Assembly (NCBI RefSeq): GCF_003569785.1
Contig: NZ_KZ983991.1
Location: 62,001-126,000 of the forward strand
DNA length: 64,000 nucleotides
From: Leucobacter sp. wl10
GTDB lineage: Bacteria; Actinomycetota; Actinomycetes; Actinomycetales; Microbacteriaceae
Reading direction: 5' to 3'
Positions 37,161 to 46,029 of the stretch are shown here, piece after piece. Position 1 is the stretch's first letter. Each line of letters starts with the position of its first letter. The translations under genes were made by a program, and so were the position numbers. The notes beneath the pieces are model-generated. The model did no database searches. It saw nothing but the letters and a program-made list of their open reading frames with translations, and was not told where the DNA came from.

Positions 37161-37178
37161 GTTCGCCCTGGGCGTGGT
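37161..37178 (-). promoter_or_regulatory. ClgR-type activator site upstream of clpP1
   Basis: On the minus strand ACCACGCCCAGGGCGAAC fits, at every defined position, the ClgR consensus I know from corynebacteria (WNNWCGCYNANRGCGWWS). It is 64 bp upstream of the clpP1 start, a normal activator position. Confidence 0.65.
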
Positions 37179-37214
37179 CATCAGTCCGACGGAAAAGACG
37201 GGCGCGCAAACAGC

Positions 37215-37249
37215 GGATCCCCCGCCCCGCGAACGGGAACGAGGGATCC
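37215..37249 (-). terminator. Possible terminator after tig
   Basis: GGATCCC and GGGATCC frame an inner CCCG-TTCG-CGGG hairpin, 17 bp after the tig stop on the minus strand. The structure is stable but has no T tract. Confidence 0.55.
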
Positions 37250-37265
37250 TGCTGCGGCGGCGGGA

Positions 37266-38702
37266 CTACTCGGCGTCCGCGTCCTTCGCGGCCGGGGCCT
37301 TCTTCTTGGCGGACGCCTTCTTCTTGGCGGGCGCCTTCTTCGGCTTCTCCTCGGCGGCGGGCTCCTCGGCTGTCTCCTCGAGGATCTCCTCGGCCTCCTC
37401 GACGACCTCGGCCTCGTCCTCCGAGTCGACCGCGGTGAACTCGCTCAGATCGACCGTGTTGCCGGCCTGGTCGACGACCCGGGCCTTGCCCAGCGCGATC
37501 GCGAGCGCCTTGTTGCGGGTGACCTCGCCCAGGATGACGCCCATCTGGTCGCCCTGGCTGATCGCCTGCAGGAACTGGGTGGGCTCCATGCCGTACTGCT
37601 GAGCTGACTGGAAGATGTACTGCGAGAGCTCGTTCTGCGTCGGCGTGACGCTCTCGGCCTCGACGATCGCGTCGAGCAGCAGCTGCAGCTGGATCTGCTG
37701 CTCCGCCGACTTGCGCACCTCGGCGCGGTGCTCGTCGTCCTCGAGACGCCCCTCGCTCTCGAGGTGGCGGTGCACCTCGTCCTCCACGAGCTCCTCCGAG
37801 ACCGGGATGCCGGCCTGCTCGATGAGGGTCTCGGTGAAGAGATCCCGGGCCTGCTGGCCCTGGGCGAAGACGGAGGCGCGGGCGGCCTGGTCCTTCAGGC
37901 TCTCGCGCAGCTCGGCGACGGTGTCGAACTCGCTCGCCAGCTGGGCGAACTCGTCGTCGACCTCGGGCAGCTCCCGCTCCTTGACGGCGGTCAGCGTGAT
38001 CTCCACCTCGGCGTCCTGCCCCTCGTACTCGCCGCCGAGCAGCTGGGAGGTGAAGGTGGTCGACTCCCCCGCGGTGAGAGTCTCGATCGCCTCGTCTGTA
38101 CCCTCGAGCAGGTTGCCGGCACCGATCTCGTACGAGACGCCGCTGGCCTGGTCGACCTCGTTGCCGTCGATCCGGGCGACGAGATCGAGCTCGACGAAGT
38201 CGCCCTGCTTGGCGGGGCGCTCAACCGTCACGAGCGAGCCGAAGCGCTCGCGCAGCTTGGTGAGCTCGGCTTCGACGGCGTCGTCATCGACCTCGGCGTT
38301 GTCGACGGTGAGCTTCAGCCCGTCGTACTCGGGCAGCTCGAAGCTCGGCCGCACCTCGACCTCGAAGACCAGAACGAGCGCGCTCCTCGGGTCCTTCGCA
38401 TCAGGCCACTGTGCCACGTCGGCGGCCGGGCGGCCCATGGGACGCTCGTCGGCCTCCGCGAGGGCCGACTGGTAGAAGTCGTCGAGCGAACCGTTGACGG
38501 CCTCCTGGATGACCGCCTCGCGGCCGACGCGCTGATCGATGATCGGAGCCGGAACCTTGCCCTTGCGGAAGCCGGGGATGGAGACCTGATCGGCAATCGT
38601 CTTGTACGCCTGCTTGAGGTAGGGCTCCAGTTCGTCGAGCGTGACCTCGACGCTCAGCTTGGCGCGGGTCGGGGTGAGCTTCTCAGCGGTCGTCTTGGGC
38701 AA
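37266..38702 (-). CDS. tig: Trigger factor, 478 aa
   Basis: Ribosome-bound chaperone and prolyl isomerase. The ribosome-binding signature appears as [12 protein letters not shown] (about residues 39-50). A FKBP-type PPIase domain ([16 protein letters not shown] ... [17 protein letters not shown] ... ESTTFTSQL) and a helical C-domain follow. The last about 45 residues are an Ala/Lys/Glu-rich tail ([24 protein letters not shown]) common in actinobacterial Tig. Upstream of clpP1-clpP2 on the same strand, the usual order. Confidence 0.96.
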   Translation of the reverse strand: MPKTTAEKLTPTRAKLSVEVTLDELEPYLKQAYKTIADQVSIPGFRKGKVPAPIIDQRVGREAVIQEAVNGSLDDFYQSALAEADERPMGRPAADVAQWPDAKDPRSALVLVFEVEVRPSFELPEYDGLKLTVDNAEVDDDAVEAELTKLRERFGSLVTVERPAKQGDFVELDLVARIDGNEVDQASGVSYEIGAGNLLEGTDEAIETLTAGESTTFTSQLLGGEYEGQDAEVEITLTAVKERELPEVDDEFAQLASEFDTVAELRESLKDQAARASVFAQGQQARDLFTETLIEQAGIPVSEELVEDEVHRHLESEGRLEDDEHRAEVRKSAEQQIQLQLLLDAIVEAESVTPTQNELSQYIFQSAQQYGMEPTQFLQAISQGDQMGVILGEVTRNKALAIALGKARVVDQAGNTVDLSEFTAVDSEDEAEVVEEAEEILEETAEEPAAEEKPKKAPAKKKASAKKKAPAAKDADAE

Positions 38703-38753
38703 TTTGGCCTCTCATCGTCGGAGTGTCGTGCTGCGTATCGGACCGGGTGGCCC

Positions 38754-38831
38754 TGGTCGGGGCGACAGGATTCGAACCTGCGACCTCCCGCTCCCAAAGC
38801 GGGCGCTCTAGCCAAGCTGAGCTACGCCCCG
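38754..38831 (-). tRNA. tRNA-Pro (anticodon TGG)
   Basis: The minus strand folds as a complete cloverleaf: acceptor CGGGGCG/CGCCCCG, D arm GCTC...GAGC, anticodon loop TTTGGGA with TGG, T loop TTCGAAT. The discriminator A is followed by an encoded CCA (38756-38754). Confidence 0.96.
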
Positions 38832-38938
38832 GAACCCGCAGGATTCACAGTCGGCGCGCGCGAAAGCGCGCAACCCGAGCAAGTCTAGCCGAAAGTGCCG
38901 CGAAAGGCGCGTCGGTCCGGGGCCGTGAGCGCGGACCC

Positions 38939-38967
38939 TTGACGCGCTCAGCCGGTGGGGGTAGACC
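38939..38967 (+). promoter_or_regulatory. Sigma-A-like promoter for the phosphoribosyltransferase gene
   Basis: TTGACG (38939-38944), a 17-bp spacer and TAGACC (38962-38967), 22 bp before the ATG at 38990. Confidence 0.6.
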
Positions 38968-38989
38968 GGATGGTGAGGGCGGGAGCTTC

Positions 38990-39640
38990 ATGCGGGTCTT
39001 TCAGGACAGGATCGAGGCGGGCCGCTTGCTGGGCGAGCGCATCGCCGCGGAGGGCCGGCCGGAGGACGCCGTCGTGCTCGGGCTCCCCCGCGGCGGCGTG
39101 CCCGTGGCCGCAGAGGTGGCCGCGGAACTCGATGCCCCGCTCGACGTGCTCGTCGTGCGCAAGCTCGGGGTCCCCGGGCAGGAGGAGGTCGCGATGGGCG
39201 CCGTCGGCGAGGGCGACGCGCTCGTCCTCAACCGGGGCGTCATCGAGACCACGGGGGTCTCCCAGCAGGACCTGCAGCGCAGCGAGTCGCGCGAGCGCGC
39301 GGAGGTCGAACGGCGTGTCGGGCGCTTCCGGGCTGGGCGCCCGCCCGTCCCGCTCGCGGGGAGAACGGCGGTCGTCGTCGACGACGGCATGGCGACGGGT
39401 GCGACCGCGGCGGTCGGGTGCCGGATCGCCCGCGCTCGCGGTGCGGCCCGGGTCGTGCTGGCGGTGCCGGTGGCCGCACCGGACACCCTCGCCTCCTTCG
39501 AGGCGGCCGACGAGATCGTCTGCCTCGCGGCCCCGCCGCGCTTCATGGCCGTCGGGCAGTACTACGTCGACTTCACCCAGGTCGAGGACGCCGAGGTGGT
39601 GCGGTTGCTGGACGCACGTAGTCGGGGCCGGAGGGGCTGA
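38990..39640 (+). CDS. Phosphoribosyltransferase-domain protein, 216 aa
   Basis: Type I PRTase fold. GLPRGGVPVAAEVA (residues 31-44) and the PRPP-binding loop AVVVDDGMATGATA (about 127-140) are clear. GGGAG lies 5 nt before ATG 38990. Proteins of this kind (sometimes fused to a dienelactone hydrolase domain) have unproven substrates. The end of the gene overlaps the 3' end of the opposite-strand tRNA-Gly gene by 9 bp. Confidence 0.88.
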   Translation: MRVFQDRIEAGRLLGERIAAEGRPEDAVVLGLPRGGVPVAAEVAAELDAPLDVLVVRKLGVPGQEEVAMGAVGEGDALVLNRGVIETTGVSQQDLQRSESRERAEVERRVGRFRAGRPPVPLAGRTAVVVDDGMATGATAAVGCRIARARGAARVVLAVPVAAPDTLASFEAADEIVCLAAPPRFMAVGQYYVDFTQVEDAEVVRLLDARSRGRRG

Positions 39641-39702
39641 CGGGAATCGAACCCGCGTAACCAGTTTGGAAGACTGGGGCTCTACCATTGAGCTACAGCC
39701 CC
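39632..39702 (-). tRNA. tRNA-Gly (anticodon TCC)
   Basis: Cloverleaf with acceptor GGGGCTG/CAGCCCC, D arm GCTC AATGGTA GAGC, anticodon loop TCTTCCA, T loop TTCGATT and discriminator T. CCA is not encoded. The 3' acceptor strand overlaps the stop codon of the convergent phosphoribosyltransferase gene. Confidence 0.96.
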
Positions 39703-39743
39703 GGGCTGCGAGCAGCACGGGCGGTGCCGAGGCACCTCATCGA

Positions 39744-40316
39744 TCATAGTGCATGCGGACCGCGGCTGCGCACATCGGCACTCGTCCCGCGCACCGCGGC
39801 GCGGTGATGCTCCGTGTAGTCGAGGTAGACCTCGGAGTTGCGGCGCACGGCCTCGCGATCCTCGTCCCGCAGTTCGCGCACGACGCGACCGGGCACGCCC
39901 GCGACGAGGGAGCGCGGCGGGATCACGGCGCCCTGCGGCACCAGCGCCCCCGCGGCCACGAGGGATCCCTCGCCCACGACGGCGCCGCTCAGCACGGTGG
40001 CGTTCATGCCGATGAGGCAGCCGTCCTCGACGGTCGCGCCGTGCACGACCGCGTTGTGCCCGACCGAGACGTCGTCGCCGATCACGGCGCCGTCGCCGCC
40101 GCGCTGGGTGTGCACGACGACGCCGTCCTGCAGGTTGCTGCGCTCGCCGATGCGCACGGAGTCGGAGTCGCCGCGCACCACGGCGTTGTACCAGACGCTG
40201 CTGTCGGCGCCGATCGTGACGTCGCCGACCACGATCGAGCCGGGCGCGAGCCAGGCCGACGGGTGGATGTTCGGGGCGCCGTAGGGCTCCACGGCGAGCA
40301 CCAGCGCTTCGGTCAT
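39744..40316 (-). CDS. Gamma-class carbonic anhydrase-like protein, 190 aa
   Basis: Left-handed beta-helix with hexapeptide repeats (VVGDVTIGADSSVWYNAVVRGDSDSVRIG). The metal-binding His residues sit in VVVHTQRGG and VGHNAVVHGATVEDGCLIGMNA. The C-terminal helix carries YTEHHRAAV. The family (CaiE/PaaY/YrdA-like) binds Zn or Fe; carbonic anhydrase activity is proven for only some members. Lies between tRNA-Gly and tRNA-Asn on the same strand. Confidence 0.9.
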   Translation of the reverse strand: MTEALVLAVEPYGAPNIHPSAWLAPGSIVVGDVTIGADSSVWYNAVVRGDSDSVRIGERSNLQDGVVVHTQRGGDGAVIGDDVSVGHNAVVHGATVEDGCLIGMNATVLSGAVVGEGSLVAAGALVPQGAVIPPRSLVAGVPGRVVRELRDEDREAVRRNSEVYLDYTEHHRAAVRGTSADVRSRGPHAL

Positions 40317-40338
40317 GCACCACTCCTCACGGGTAGCG

Positions 40339-40364
40339 AAAAGCCCCTACCTCGCGGTAAGGGC
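40339..40364 (-). terminator. Terminator after tRNA-Asn
   Basis: On the minus strand GCCCTTACC-GCGA-GGTAGGGGC is followed by TTTT, 9 bp after the tRNA 3' end: an intrinsic terminator. Confidence 0.85.
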
Positions 40365-40372
40365 CTGCGTCG

Positions 40373-40445
40373 CTCCCCCGGCTGGGCTCGAACCAGCGAC
40401 ATCCTGATTAACAGTCAAGCGCTCTGCCAACTGAGCTACAGGGGA
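40373..40445 (-). tRNA. tRNA-Asn (anticodon GTT)
   Basis: Cloverleaf with acceptor TCCCCTG/CGGGGGA, D arm GCTC...GAGC, anticodon loop CTGTTAA with GTT, T loop TTCGAGC, discriminator G. CCA is not encoded. A hairpin terminator follows. Confidence 0.96.
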
Positions 40446-40546
40446 CCATTGCCGAAGCAACCCTTCTATGTTAGCAAGAGCCGAAAAGCGTCTGCAAATC
40501 GCCGTGACCCGAACCGCCGGCCTCGGCGGGCGCTCGGGGCGCCGCC

Positions 40547-41395
40547 CTACTCATCGGCGATCTCGTCGTAGGCCGTGGCTCGCAGCGCCTGCGCCAGGAG
40601 CTGCACGTAACCGTGGTCGGCCTGGCGGAAGATCTCGTTGATGTCGCCCTCGCCGACGGTGCGCCCGTGCTGCAGCACGAGCACGTTCTCGACGAGCGCC
40701 TCGAGCATGCCGATGTCGTGGCTGATGAGCAGCACGGTCGCCCCGATTCGCTCCCGGTACCAGCGCAGAAGCTCGACGATCTTGGGCCGATTGTTCGCGT
40801 CGACGCCGAGCGTGGGTTCGTCGGCGATGAGCAGCGCCGGATCGAGCATGAGCGAACGCATCACGGCGACGCGCTGGCGCTGGCCCTTCGACAGCTCGTA
40901 GGGGTACTCCTGCAGCTTGGCGAGCGGCAGCGCGACGATGTCCATCATCTCGGCGATGCGCTCGCCCAGCTCCTCGCGGTTGAACCGCCGGCTGCGCTCG
41001 ACGATGGGCTCGAGCAGGATGTCGCCGACGTTGAGCTCAGGGGTGAGCGTGGCTCCGGCGTCCTGCCCCAGATGGCCCACGTACGCCGTGAGCCGGGAGC
41101 GGGCGCGGCGGCCGAGCCTGCGCATGGGCACGTCCATGACGCTCGCCTCGCCGCCGGTGAGCTTGATGCGCGCCGCCTTCTCTCCGGCGTCGGCGGCGCG
41201 CCCGGCGAGGAATTTGGCCAGGGTGGACTTGCCCGAACCGCTCTCCCCGAGCAGCGCCATGACCCCGCCGCGAGCGAGCTCGAAGCCGACTCCCTCGACG
41301 GCCTCGAACTCCCGCCCACCCGCGTGCGCCGGGTAGGACAGCGAGAGATCGGAGACCCGGATGAGGGGATCGGCTTCGACGACGGGCTTGGCCAT
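40547..41395 (-). CDS. ABC transporter ATP-binding protein (DppF/GldA-like), orphan, 282 aa
   Basis: Resembles dipeptide/nickel-type ATPases. Walker A GESGSGKSTLAKFL, signature ELSKGQRQRVAVMRSL, Walker B LLIADEPTLGVDANN, switch SHD. An atypical insertion (KAARIKLTGGEASVMDVPMRRL) follows Walker A. No permease or binding-protein gene is adjacent; it is 11 bp after dnaG on the same strand. Partner genes must lie elsewhere, or the protein acts with another transporter. Confidence 0.85.
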   Translation of the reverse strand: MAKPVVEADPLIRVSDLSLSYPAHAGGREFEAVEGVGFELARGGVMALLGESGSGKSTLAKFLAGRAADAGEKAARIKLTGGEASVMDVPMRRLGRRARSRLTAYVGHLGQDAGATLTPELNVGDILLEPIVERSRRFNREELGERIAEMMDIVALPLAKLQEYPYELSKGQRQRVAVMRSLMLDPALLIADEPTLGVDANNRPKIVELLRWYRERIGATVLLISHDIGMLEALVENVLVLQHGRTVGEGDINEIFRQADHGYVQLLAQALRATAYDEIADE

Positions 41396-41406
41396 GCCTC
41401 GAGAGT

Positions 41407-43278
41407 CTACTCCTCTCGCAAACCCCGCCGTGCAGCCTCGAGAGCGGCGAGTTGCTCCTGGATGCGCCGGGCGCCGGGATCGCTCGGGTCGCCGATGCGC
41501 TGGTGCCGGGCGAGCAGCTCGCGCTTCAGCGCGAGCAGATCCCGATCGAGCAGAGAGATCACCACATCGCGGGCGTAGATCGCCAGCTGCTCCGGCCGCC
41601 GCTGCGGCATCGGCGCGATGGCGAGCTCGCGCACGAGGCCGCGATGGCTCTCGGGCGCGGCGGCCAGCACCCGGTCGATCCAGTCGGGCGCCGCGAGAGC
41701 CGGCAGCGCCGCGCCGATCGCGTCGCGCACCACGCGCAGATCGGATTCCATCATCTGCGCCGTCACCGCCTGCTGCAGCAGGTCCGCTCCGATGCTCGCC
41801 CCCTGCTGGAGCATCGCCATGAGCGCGTCGCGCTCCAGCCACGTCGTGGGCGTGCTCCTCAGCGTCGACAGGCGGGGGCGCGGCGCGGCCTCCCGTGCCG
41901 GAGCGCTCGGCTCCGCTCCGGAGCGGCTCGGCGGCGCGGGATCGGCGGGCCTCGCCCGCGCTCCGCGCTCGACGGGCCGTACGGCCTGCTGCACCTCGGG
42001 GAGCTCCAAGCCGAGCATGCGGGCGAGCTCGCGGGTGTACCCGGGCCGGAGCGAGGGGTCCTTGATCTCGGCGATGATGGGCGCCGCCGCGCGCAGCCCG
42101 GAGACGCGACCCTCGACGCTGTTGAGGTCGAAGCGCGAGACCGACTGACGCAGGGCGAACTCGAAGAGCGGCACCTTGCGGGTGAAGAGCTCGCGCACGG
42201 CGTCGTCGCCGCGGTGCAGGCGCAGATCGCAGGGATCCAGGCCCTCGGGCGCCACCGCGACGTAGGTCTGCGCGGTGAAGCGCTTCTCCTCGCTGAAGGC
42301 GCGCAGCGCGGCCTTCTGGCCGGCCTCGTCCGGGTCGAAGGTGAAGACGACCTCGGCCGCGGCATCGTCTCCCATGACGCGTCGCAGCACGGCGATGTGG
42401 TCCTTGCCGAACGCCGTGCCGCAGGTGGCGACGGCGGTGTCGACGCCCGCGAGGTGGCAGGCCATGACGTCGGTGTACCCCTCCACCACCACGGCCCGCC
42501 TGCCCCGCGAGATCGCACGCTTCGCGAGGTCGAGGCCGTACAGCACCTGCGATTTGTGGTAGACGGGCGACTCCGGCGTGTTCAGGTACTTCGGGCCGTT
42601 GTCGTCGTCGTAGAGCCTGCGCGCGCCGAAGCCGAGCGTCTGTCCGCTCGTATCGCGGATGGGCCAGAGCACGCGACCGCGGAAGCGGTCGTAGACGCCG
42701 CGCTGCCCCTCCGAGACGAGCCCGGCCTGCGCCAGCTCGGGCGGGGAGAACCCCTGCTCCCGCAGATGCCTGGTCAGATGATCCCATCCTCGGGGAGCGT
42801 AGCCCACCCCGAATCGCTCGCAGGCGGCCGCGTCGAAGCCCCGGCCGGCGAGGAACTCGCGGGCCGCGACGCCCTCCTCGCTCGCGAGCTGTTCGGTGAA
42901 GTACGCCGCCGCGGCCTGGTTGGCCGCCAGGAGGCGCGCGCGGTTGGGGCCGTCCTGGCGCCTCTCGCCGCCCTCCTCGTAGGTGAGCACGTAGTGGATG
43001 CGCGCCGCGAGCCGCTCCACCGACTCGGCGAAGGTGAGGTGGTCCATGCGCTGCAGAAAGGTGAAGGCGTCGCCCGATTCGCCGCAGCCGAAGCAGTGGT
43101 AGTACCCGAGCGCCGGTCGCACGTGGAAGCTCGGGCTGCGCTCGTCGTGGAACGGGCAGAGGCCCTTCATCGAGTCGATGCCCGCGTTCTTGAGCGCGAC
43201 GTAGTCCCCCACCAGGTCGGCCAGGTTGGTGCGGCGTTTCACCTCTTCGACGTCACCCGCGCGAATCCGACCTGCCAT
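41407..43278 (-). CDS. dnaG: DNA primase, 623 aa
   Basis: Synthesises RNA primers at the fork. The N-terminal CHC2 zinc finger (CPFHDERSPSFHVRPALGYYHCFGCGESGD), the catalytic Toprim domain (VVEGYTDVMACHLAGVDTAVATCGTAFG, FTFDPDEAGQKAA) and a DnaB-binding C-terminal domain are present. Normal length. Downstream of dgt on the same strand, a typical actinobacterial order (dusB-dgt-dnaG). Confidence 0.96.
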   Translation of the reverse strand: MAGRIRAGDVEEVKRRTNLADLVGDYVALKNAGIDSMKGLCPFHDERSPSFHVRPALGYYHCFGCGESGDAFTFLQRMDHLTFAESVERLAARIHYVLTYEEGGERRQDGPNRARLLAANQAAAAYFTEQLASEEGVAAREFLAGRGFDAAACERFGVGYAPRGWDHLTRHLREQGFSPPELAQAGLVSEGQRGVYDRFRGRVLWPIRDTSGQTLGFGARRLYDDDNGPKYLNTPESPVYHKSQVLYGLDLAKRAISRGRRAVVVEGYTDVMACHLAGVDTAVATCGTAFGKDHIAVLRRVMGDDAAAEVVFTFDPDEAGQKAALRAFSEEKRFTAQTYVAVAPEGLDPCDLRLHRGDDAVRELFTRKVPLFEFALRQSVSRFDLNSVEGRVSGLRAAAPIIAEIKDPSLRPGYTRELARMLGLELPEVQQAVRPVERGARARPADPAPPSRSGAEPSAPAREAAPRPRLSTLRSTPTTWLERDALMAMLQQGASIGADLLQQAVTAQMMESDLRVVRDAIGAALPALAAPDWIDRVLAAAPESHRGLVRELAIAPMPQRRPEQLAIYARDVVISLLDRDLLALKRELLARHQRIGDPSDPGARRIQEQLAALEAARRGLREE

Positions 43279-43341
43279 AACTGCCGAGTCTACTCGCCGG
43301 CGGTCGAGGGCGGGCGCCGCGCGGTTCCCCCGCGCCCCCGC

Positions 43342-44634
43342 CTACGCCAACGGCGCATCGCACAGCCTGCGGTACCAGGCGATGGCGGACTGATCGGTGA
43401 GCGACGCCACCTGATCCACCACCGCCCGCCGAGCCGCTGCCTCCGATTCAGCGGCGCGGAAGTCTGCGGCGTAGGCCGGCTCGAGCTCGGCCGCCCCCGA
43501 CTCCCACAGCGTGTGCAGCAGCTCGACGAGCAGTGCCCGCTGGCGACGGTAGGTGGGCTGGCGACGGCCGTCCTGCATGACGAAGGCGGCCACGATCCCC
43601 TTGAGCACGGCGATCTCGGCGCGGATCTCCCGGGGGACGACGATCTCGGCCCCGTAGCGGGCCAGCGGACGGCCTCCGGCGGCCTCCAGCGTCTCCTGGA
43701 TCGGCGCGCGCGCGAAGCGCCCGATCATGTCGCTCGTGAAGTTCTTCAGTTGCGCCTGGTGGCGCCGGGATCCGCTCCACCGCGTCAGCCAGTTCTGGCT
43801 CGCCGCCATGCGGTCGTATCCCGCCCCCAGCTCGTCGGCGCTGAAGCGCCCGCCCGCCCACTCCGCCACCGCGCCGATCAGCGAGGAATGCCCGGAGCGC
43901 GCGGTGAGGATCTCGGGATCGATGTGCTCGCTGACGATCGCGTCCTCGAAGTCGTGCACCGAGTAGGCGATGTCGTCGGACAGGTCCATGATCTGCGCCT
44001 CGACGCACTTGCGCCGATCCGGAGCGTTCTCGCGCAGCCAGCCGAACACCTCCGCATCGTCCTCGAAGTATCCGAACTTGGGGGTGCCCGCCGGAGTCGA
44101 TCCGCCCTGCGCCTCCGAGAGCGACCAGGGGTACTTGCAGCTCGCGTCGAGCGTGGCCCGGGTGAGGTTCAGCCCGACGCTCTTCCCGTCGGCGCCGAAG
44201 CGCTTCGGCTCGAGCCGCGTCAGGATGCGCAGAGTCTGGGCGTTGCCCTCGAACCCGCCGAAGCCCGCCATCCACTCGTTCAGCGCCCTCTCGCCGTTGT
44301 GCCCGAAGGGCGGGTGCCCGAGGTCGTGCGCCAGGCAGGCGGCGTCGACCACGTCCTGCGACACTCCGAGGGCGACCGCGAGCTCGCGCCCGATCTGGGC
44401 GACCTCGAGCGAGTGCGTGAGGCGGTTGCGCGCGAAGTCGACGCCCGAGGCCGGGCTGAGCACCTGGGTCTTCGCCGCGAGGCGGCGCCAGCCGCTCGAG
44501 TGCAGCACGCGCGCGCGGTCCCGCGCGAAGTCGCTCCGGTGGCCGGAGTGATGCTCGGGGAGGAATCGCTCGGCGTCGTCGGGCGTGTATCCCGCGGGCA
44601 GCGCGGGATCCTGCCGCAGCAGCGCTTCAGCCAC
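43342..44634 (-). CDS. dgt: dGTP triphosphohydrolase-like HD protein, 430 aa
   Basis: HD-domain dNTPase that splits dGTP to deoxyguanosine and triphosphate. The metal ligands are in RNRLTHSLEVAQIGRELA and CLAHDLGHPPFGHNGERALNEWM, with a later Asp in DIAYSVHDFEDA. Starts within the end of dusB (8-bp overlap). Family-level call is firm; exact nucleotide preference is inferred. Confidence 0.93.
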   Translation of the reverse strand: MAEALLRQDPALPAGYTPDDAERFLPEHHSGHRSDFARDRARVLHSSGWRRLAAKTQVLSPASGVDFARNRLTHSLEVAQIGRELAVALGVSQDVVDAACLAHDLGHPPFGHNGERALNEWMAGFGGFEGNAQTLRILTRLEPKRFGADGKSVGLNLTRATLDASCKYPWSLSEAQGGSTPAGTPKFGYFEDDAEVFGWLRENAPDRRKCVEAQIMDLSDDIAYSVHDFEDAIVSEHIDPEILTARSGHSSLIGAVAEWAGGRFSADELGAGYDRMAASQNWLTRWSGSRRHQAQLKNFTSDMIGRFARAPIQETLEAAGGRPLARYGAEIVVPREIRAEIAVLKGIVAAFVMQDGRRQPTYRRQRALLVELLHTLWESGAAELEPAYAADFRAAESEAAARRAVVDQVASLTDQSAIAWYRRLCDAPLA

Positions 44635-45823
44635 CGTCTGAGCCCCCGTCGACCCGCTCTCCCTCGGCGACCGCAGCGCGGTCGGCGCCGTCGCTCGTGC
44701 GGCTGTTCAACCAGCCGTCGGGCAGGTGCACCCGCTTGGGGCTGCCCGCGCGTCCGCGCTGGCCCTCGGCCCCCTCGCCCGGGTACGGCATGGAGGCGTC
44801 CATCGTCGCGAAGATATCGTCCATCCGCACGAGCGACTCCACCGCGGCCAGCGCGCGCCGGGTGTCCCCGCCCACGCCGTACCCCTTGAAGTACCAGGCC
44901 ACGTGCTTGCGGATGTCGCGGCAGGCGCGATCCTCGTCGCCGTCGAAGAACTCGACGAGCAGCTCCGTGTGCCGCCGCATCGCGTCCATCACGAAGCCGA
45001 GCGGCGGCCTGGCGATCGCCGCCTCCGCCTCGTCCCGGCTCAGCTCGCCGGCCTCCGCGCGAAACGCGGCGGCCAGGTCGCCGAACAGCCACGGGCGGCC
45101 CAGGCAGCCGCGCCCCACGACCACGCCGTCGCAGCCCGTCTCGCGCACCATGCGGACGGCGTCATCCGCCGACCAGATGTCGCCGTTGCCGAGCACCGGC
45201 ACGCTCGTGACCGCCTGCTTGAGCGCGGCGATGGAACTCCAGTCGGCCTGACCGGAGTAGAACTCGCCCGCCGTGCGGCCGTGCAGCGCGATGGCGGCGA
45301 CCCCGGCGTCCTCGGCGGCCCGCGCCGCGTCGAGATAGGTGAGGTGATCCGCGTCGATGCCCTTGCGCATCTTGACGGTGAGCGGGATGTCTCCGGCGGA
45401 GCGCACCGCGCCCTCGACGATCGCGCGGAACAGATCGCTCTTCCACGGCAGTGCCGATCCCCCGCCTCTGCGCGTGACCTTGGGCACCGGGCAGCCGAAG
45501 TTGAGGTCGATGTGGTCGGCGAGGTCCTGGTCGACCAGGAAGCGCACGGCCTCCGAAACCGTCTCGGGATCGACCCCGTAGAGCTGGATGGAGCGCGGGG
45601 TCTCGCTCTCGTGGTGCTTGATGAGGCGCAGCGAGGCCGGGGTGCGCTCCACGAGCGCACGACTGGTGATCATCTCGCTGACGTACAGCCCGGCGCCGTA
45701 CTCGCGGCAGAGCCGACGGAACGCCGTGTTGGTGATGCCGGCCATCGGCGCGAGCACGACCGGCACGTCGAGCTCGAGCGGCCCGATGCGCAGGCGGGCA
45801 TCGGTCAGGGTCTGTGCAGTCAT
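44627..45823 (-). CDS. dusB: tRNA-dihydrouridine synthase (DusB type), 398 aa
   Basis: FMN enzyme that reduces uridine in tRNA D loops. LAPMAGITNTAFRRLCREYGAGLYVSEMI binds FMN and LNFGCPVPKVTRRGGGSAL contains the catalytic Cys. PFVIGRGCLGRPWLF-type sequence (VVVGRGCLGRPWLFGDL) completes the barrel. First gene of the dusB-dgt-dnaG block; diverges from the HNH gene at 46027. Confidence 0.94.
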   Translation of the reverse strand: MTAQTLTDARLRIGPLELDVPVVLAPMAGITNTAFRRLCREYGAGLYVSEMITSRALVERTPASLRLIKHHESETPRSIQLYGVDPETVSEAVRFLVDQDLADHIDLNFGCPVPKVTRRGGGSALPWKSDLFRAIVEGAVRSAGDIPLTVKMRKGIDADHLTYLDAARAAEDAGVAAIALHGRTAGEFYSGQADWSSIAALKQAVTSVPVLGNGDIWSADDAVRMVRETGCDGVVVGRGCLGRPWLFGDLAAAFRAEAGELSRDEAEAAIARPPLGFVMDAMRRHTELLVEFFDGDEDRACRDIRKHVAWYFKGYGVGGDTRRALAAVESLVRMDDIFATMDASMPYPGEGAEGQRGRAGSPKRVHLPDGWLNSRTSDGADRAAVAEGERVDGGSDGG

Positions 45824-45995
45824 ATCCGGCCTATTCTCTCACGCGTCGCTGCGGCGCGGGCGGAGGGTCGGAGCCCGGGCGCGACCGCGCTCTGCGGCCG
45901 GCGTGTTGGGGGGCCCTCACCTACGCGCTCGGGTGATCGTTGTGGGAACCCGAGAATCTCCCCGAGGGCGCGCCCAAGGCAGCCGAGCGCGCATG

Positions 45996-46029
45996 GAATG
46001 TCGGTGGTTGCCGATGGAATAGTTCCATG
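45996..46029 (+). repeat. Conserved leader motif of DUF222/HNH gene, copy 1
   Basis: GAATGTCGGTGG ... TGGAATAG ... CATG, 34 bp ending at the HNH start codon. A second copy at 59440-59473 shares 28 of 34 bases and precedes an HNH-like N-terminus. The motif has no ribosome site, so it may be an RNA or recombination signal of this gene family. Confidence 0.75.

Noticed and set aside
41452..44889. 1145-codon open frame on the plus strand opposite dnaG and dgt
   Set aside because: Shadow of real genes with conserved motifs on the minus strand.
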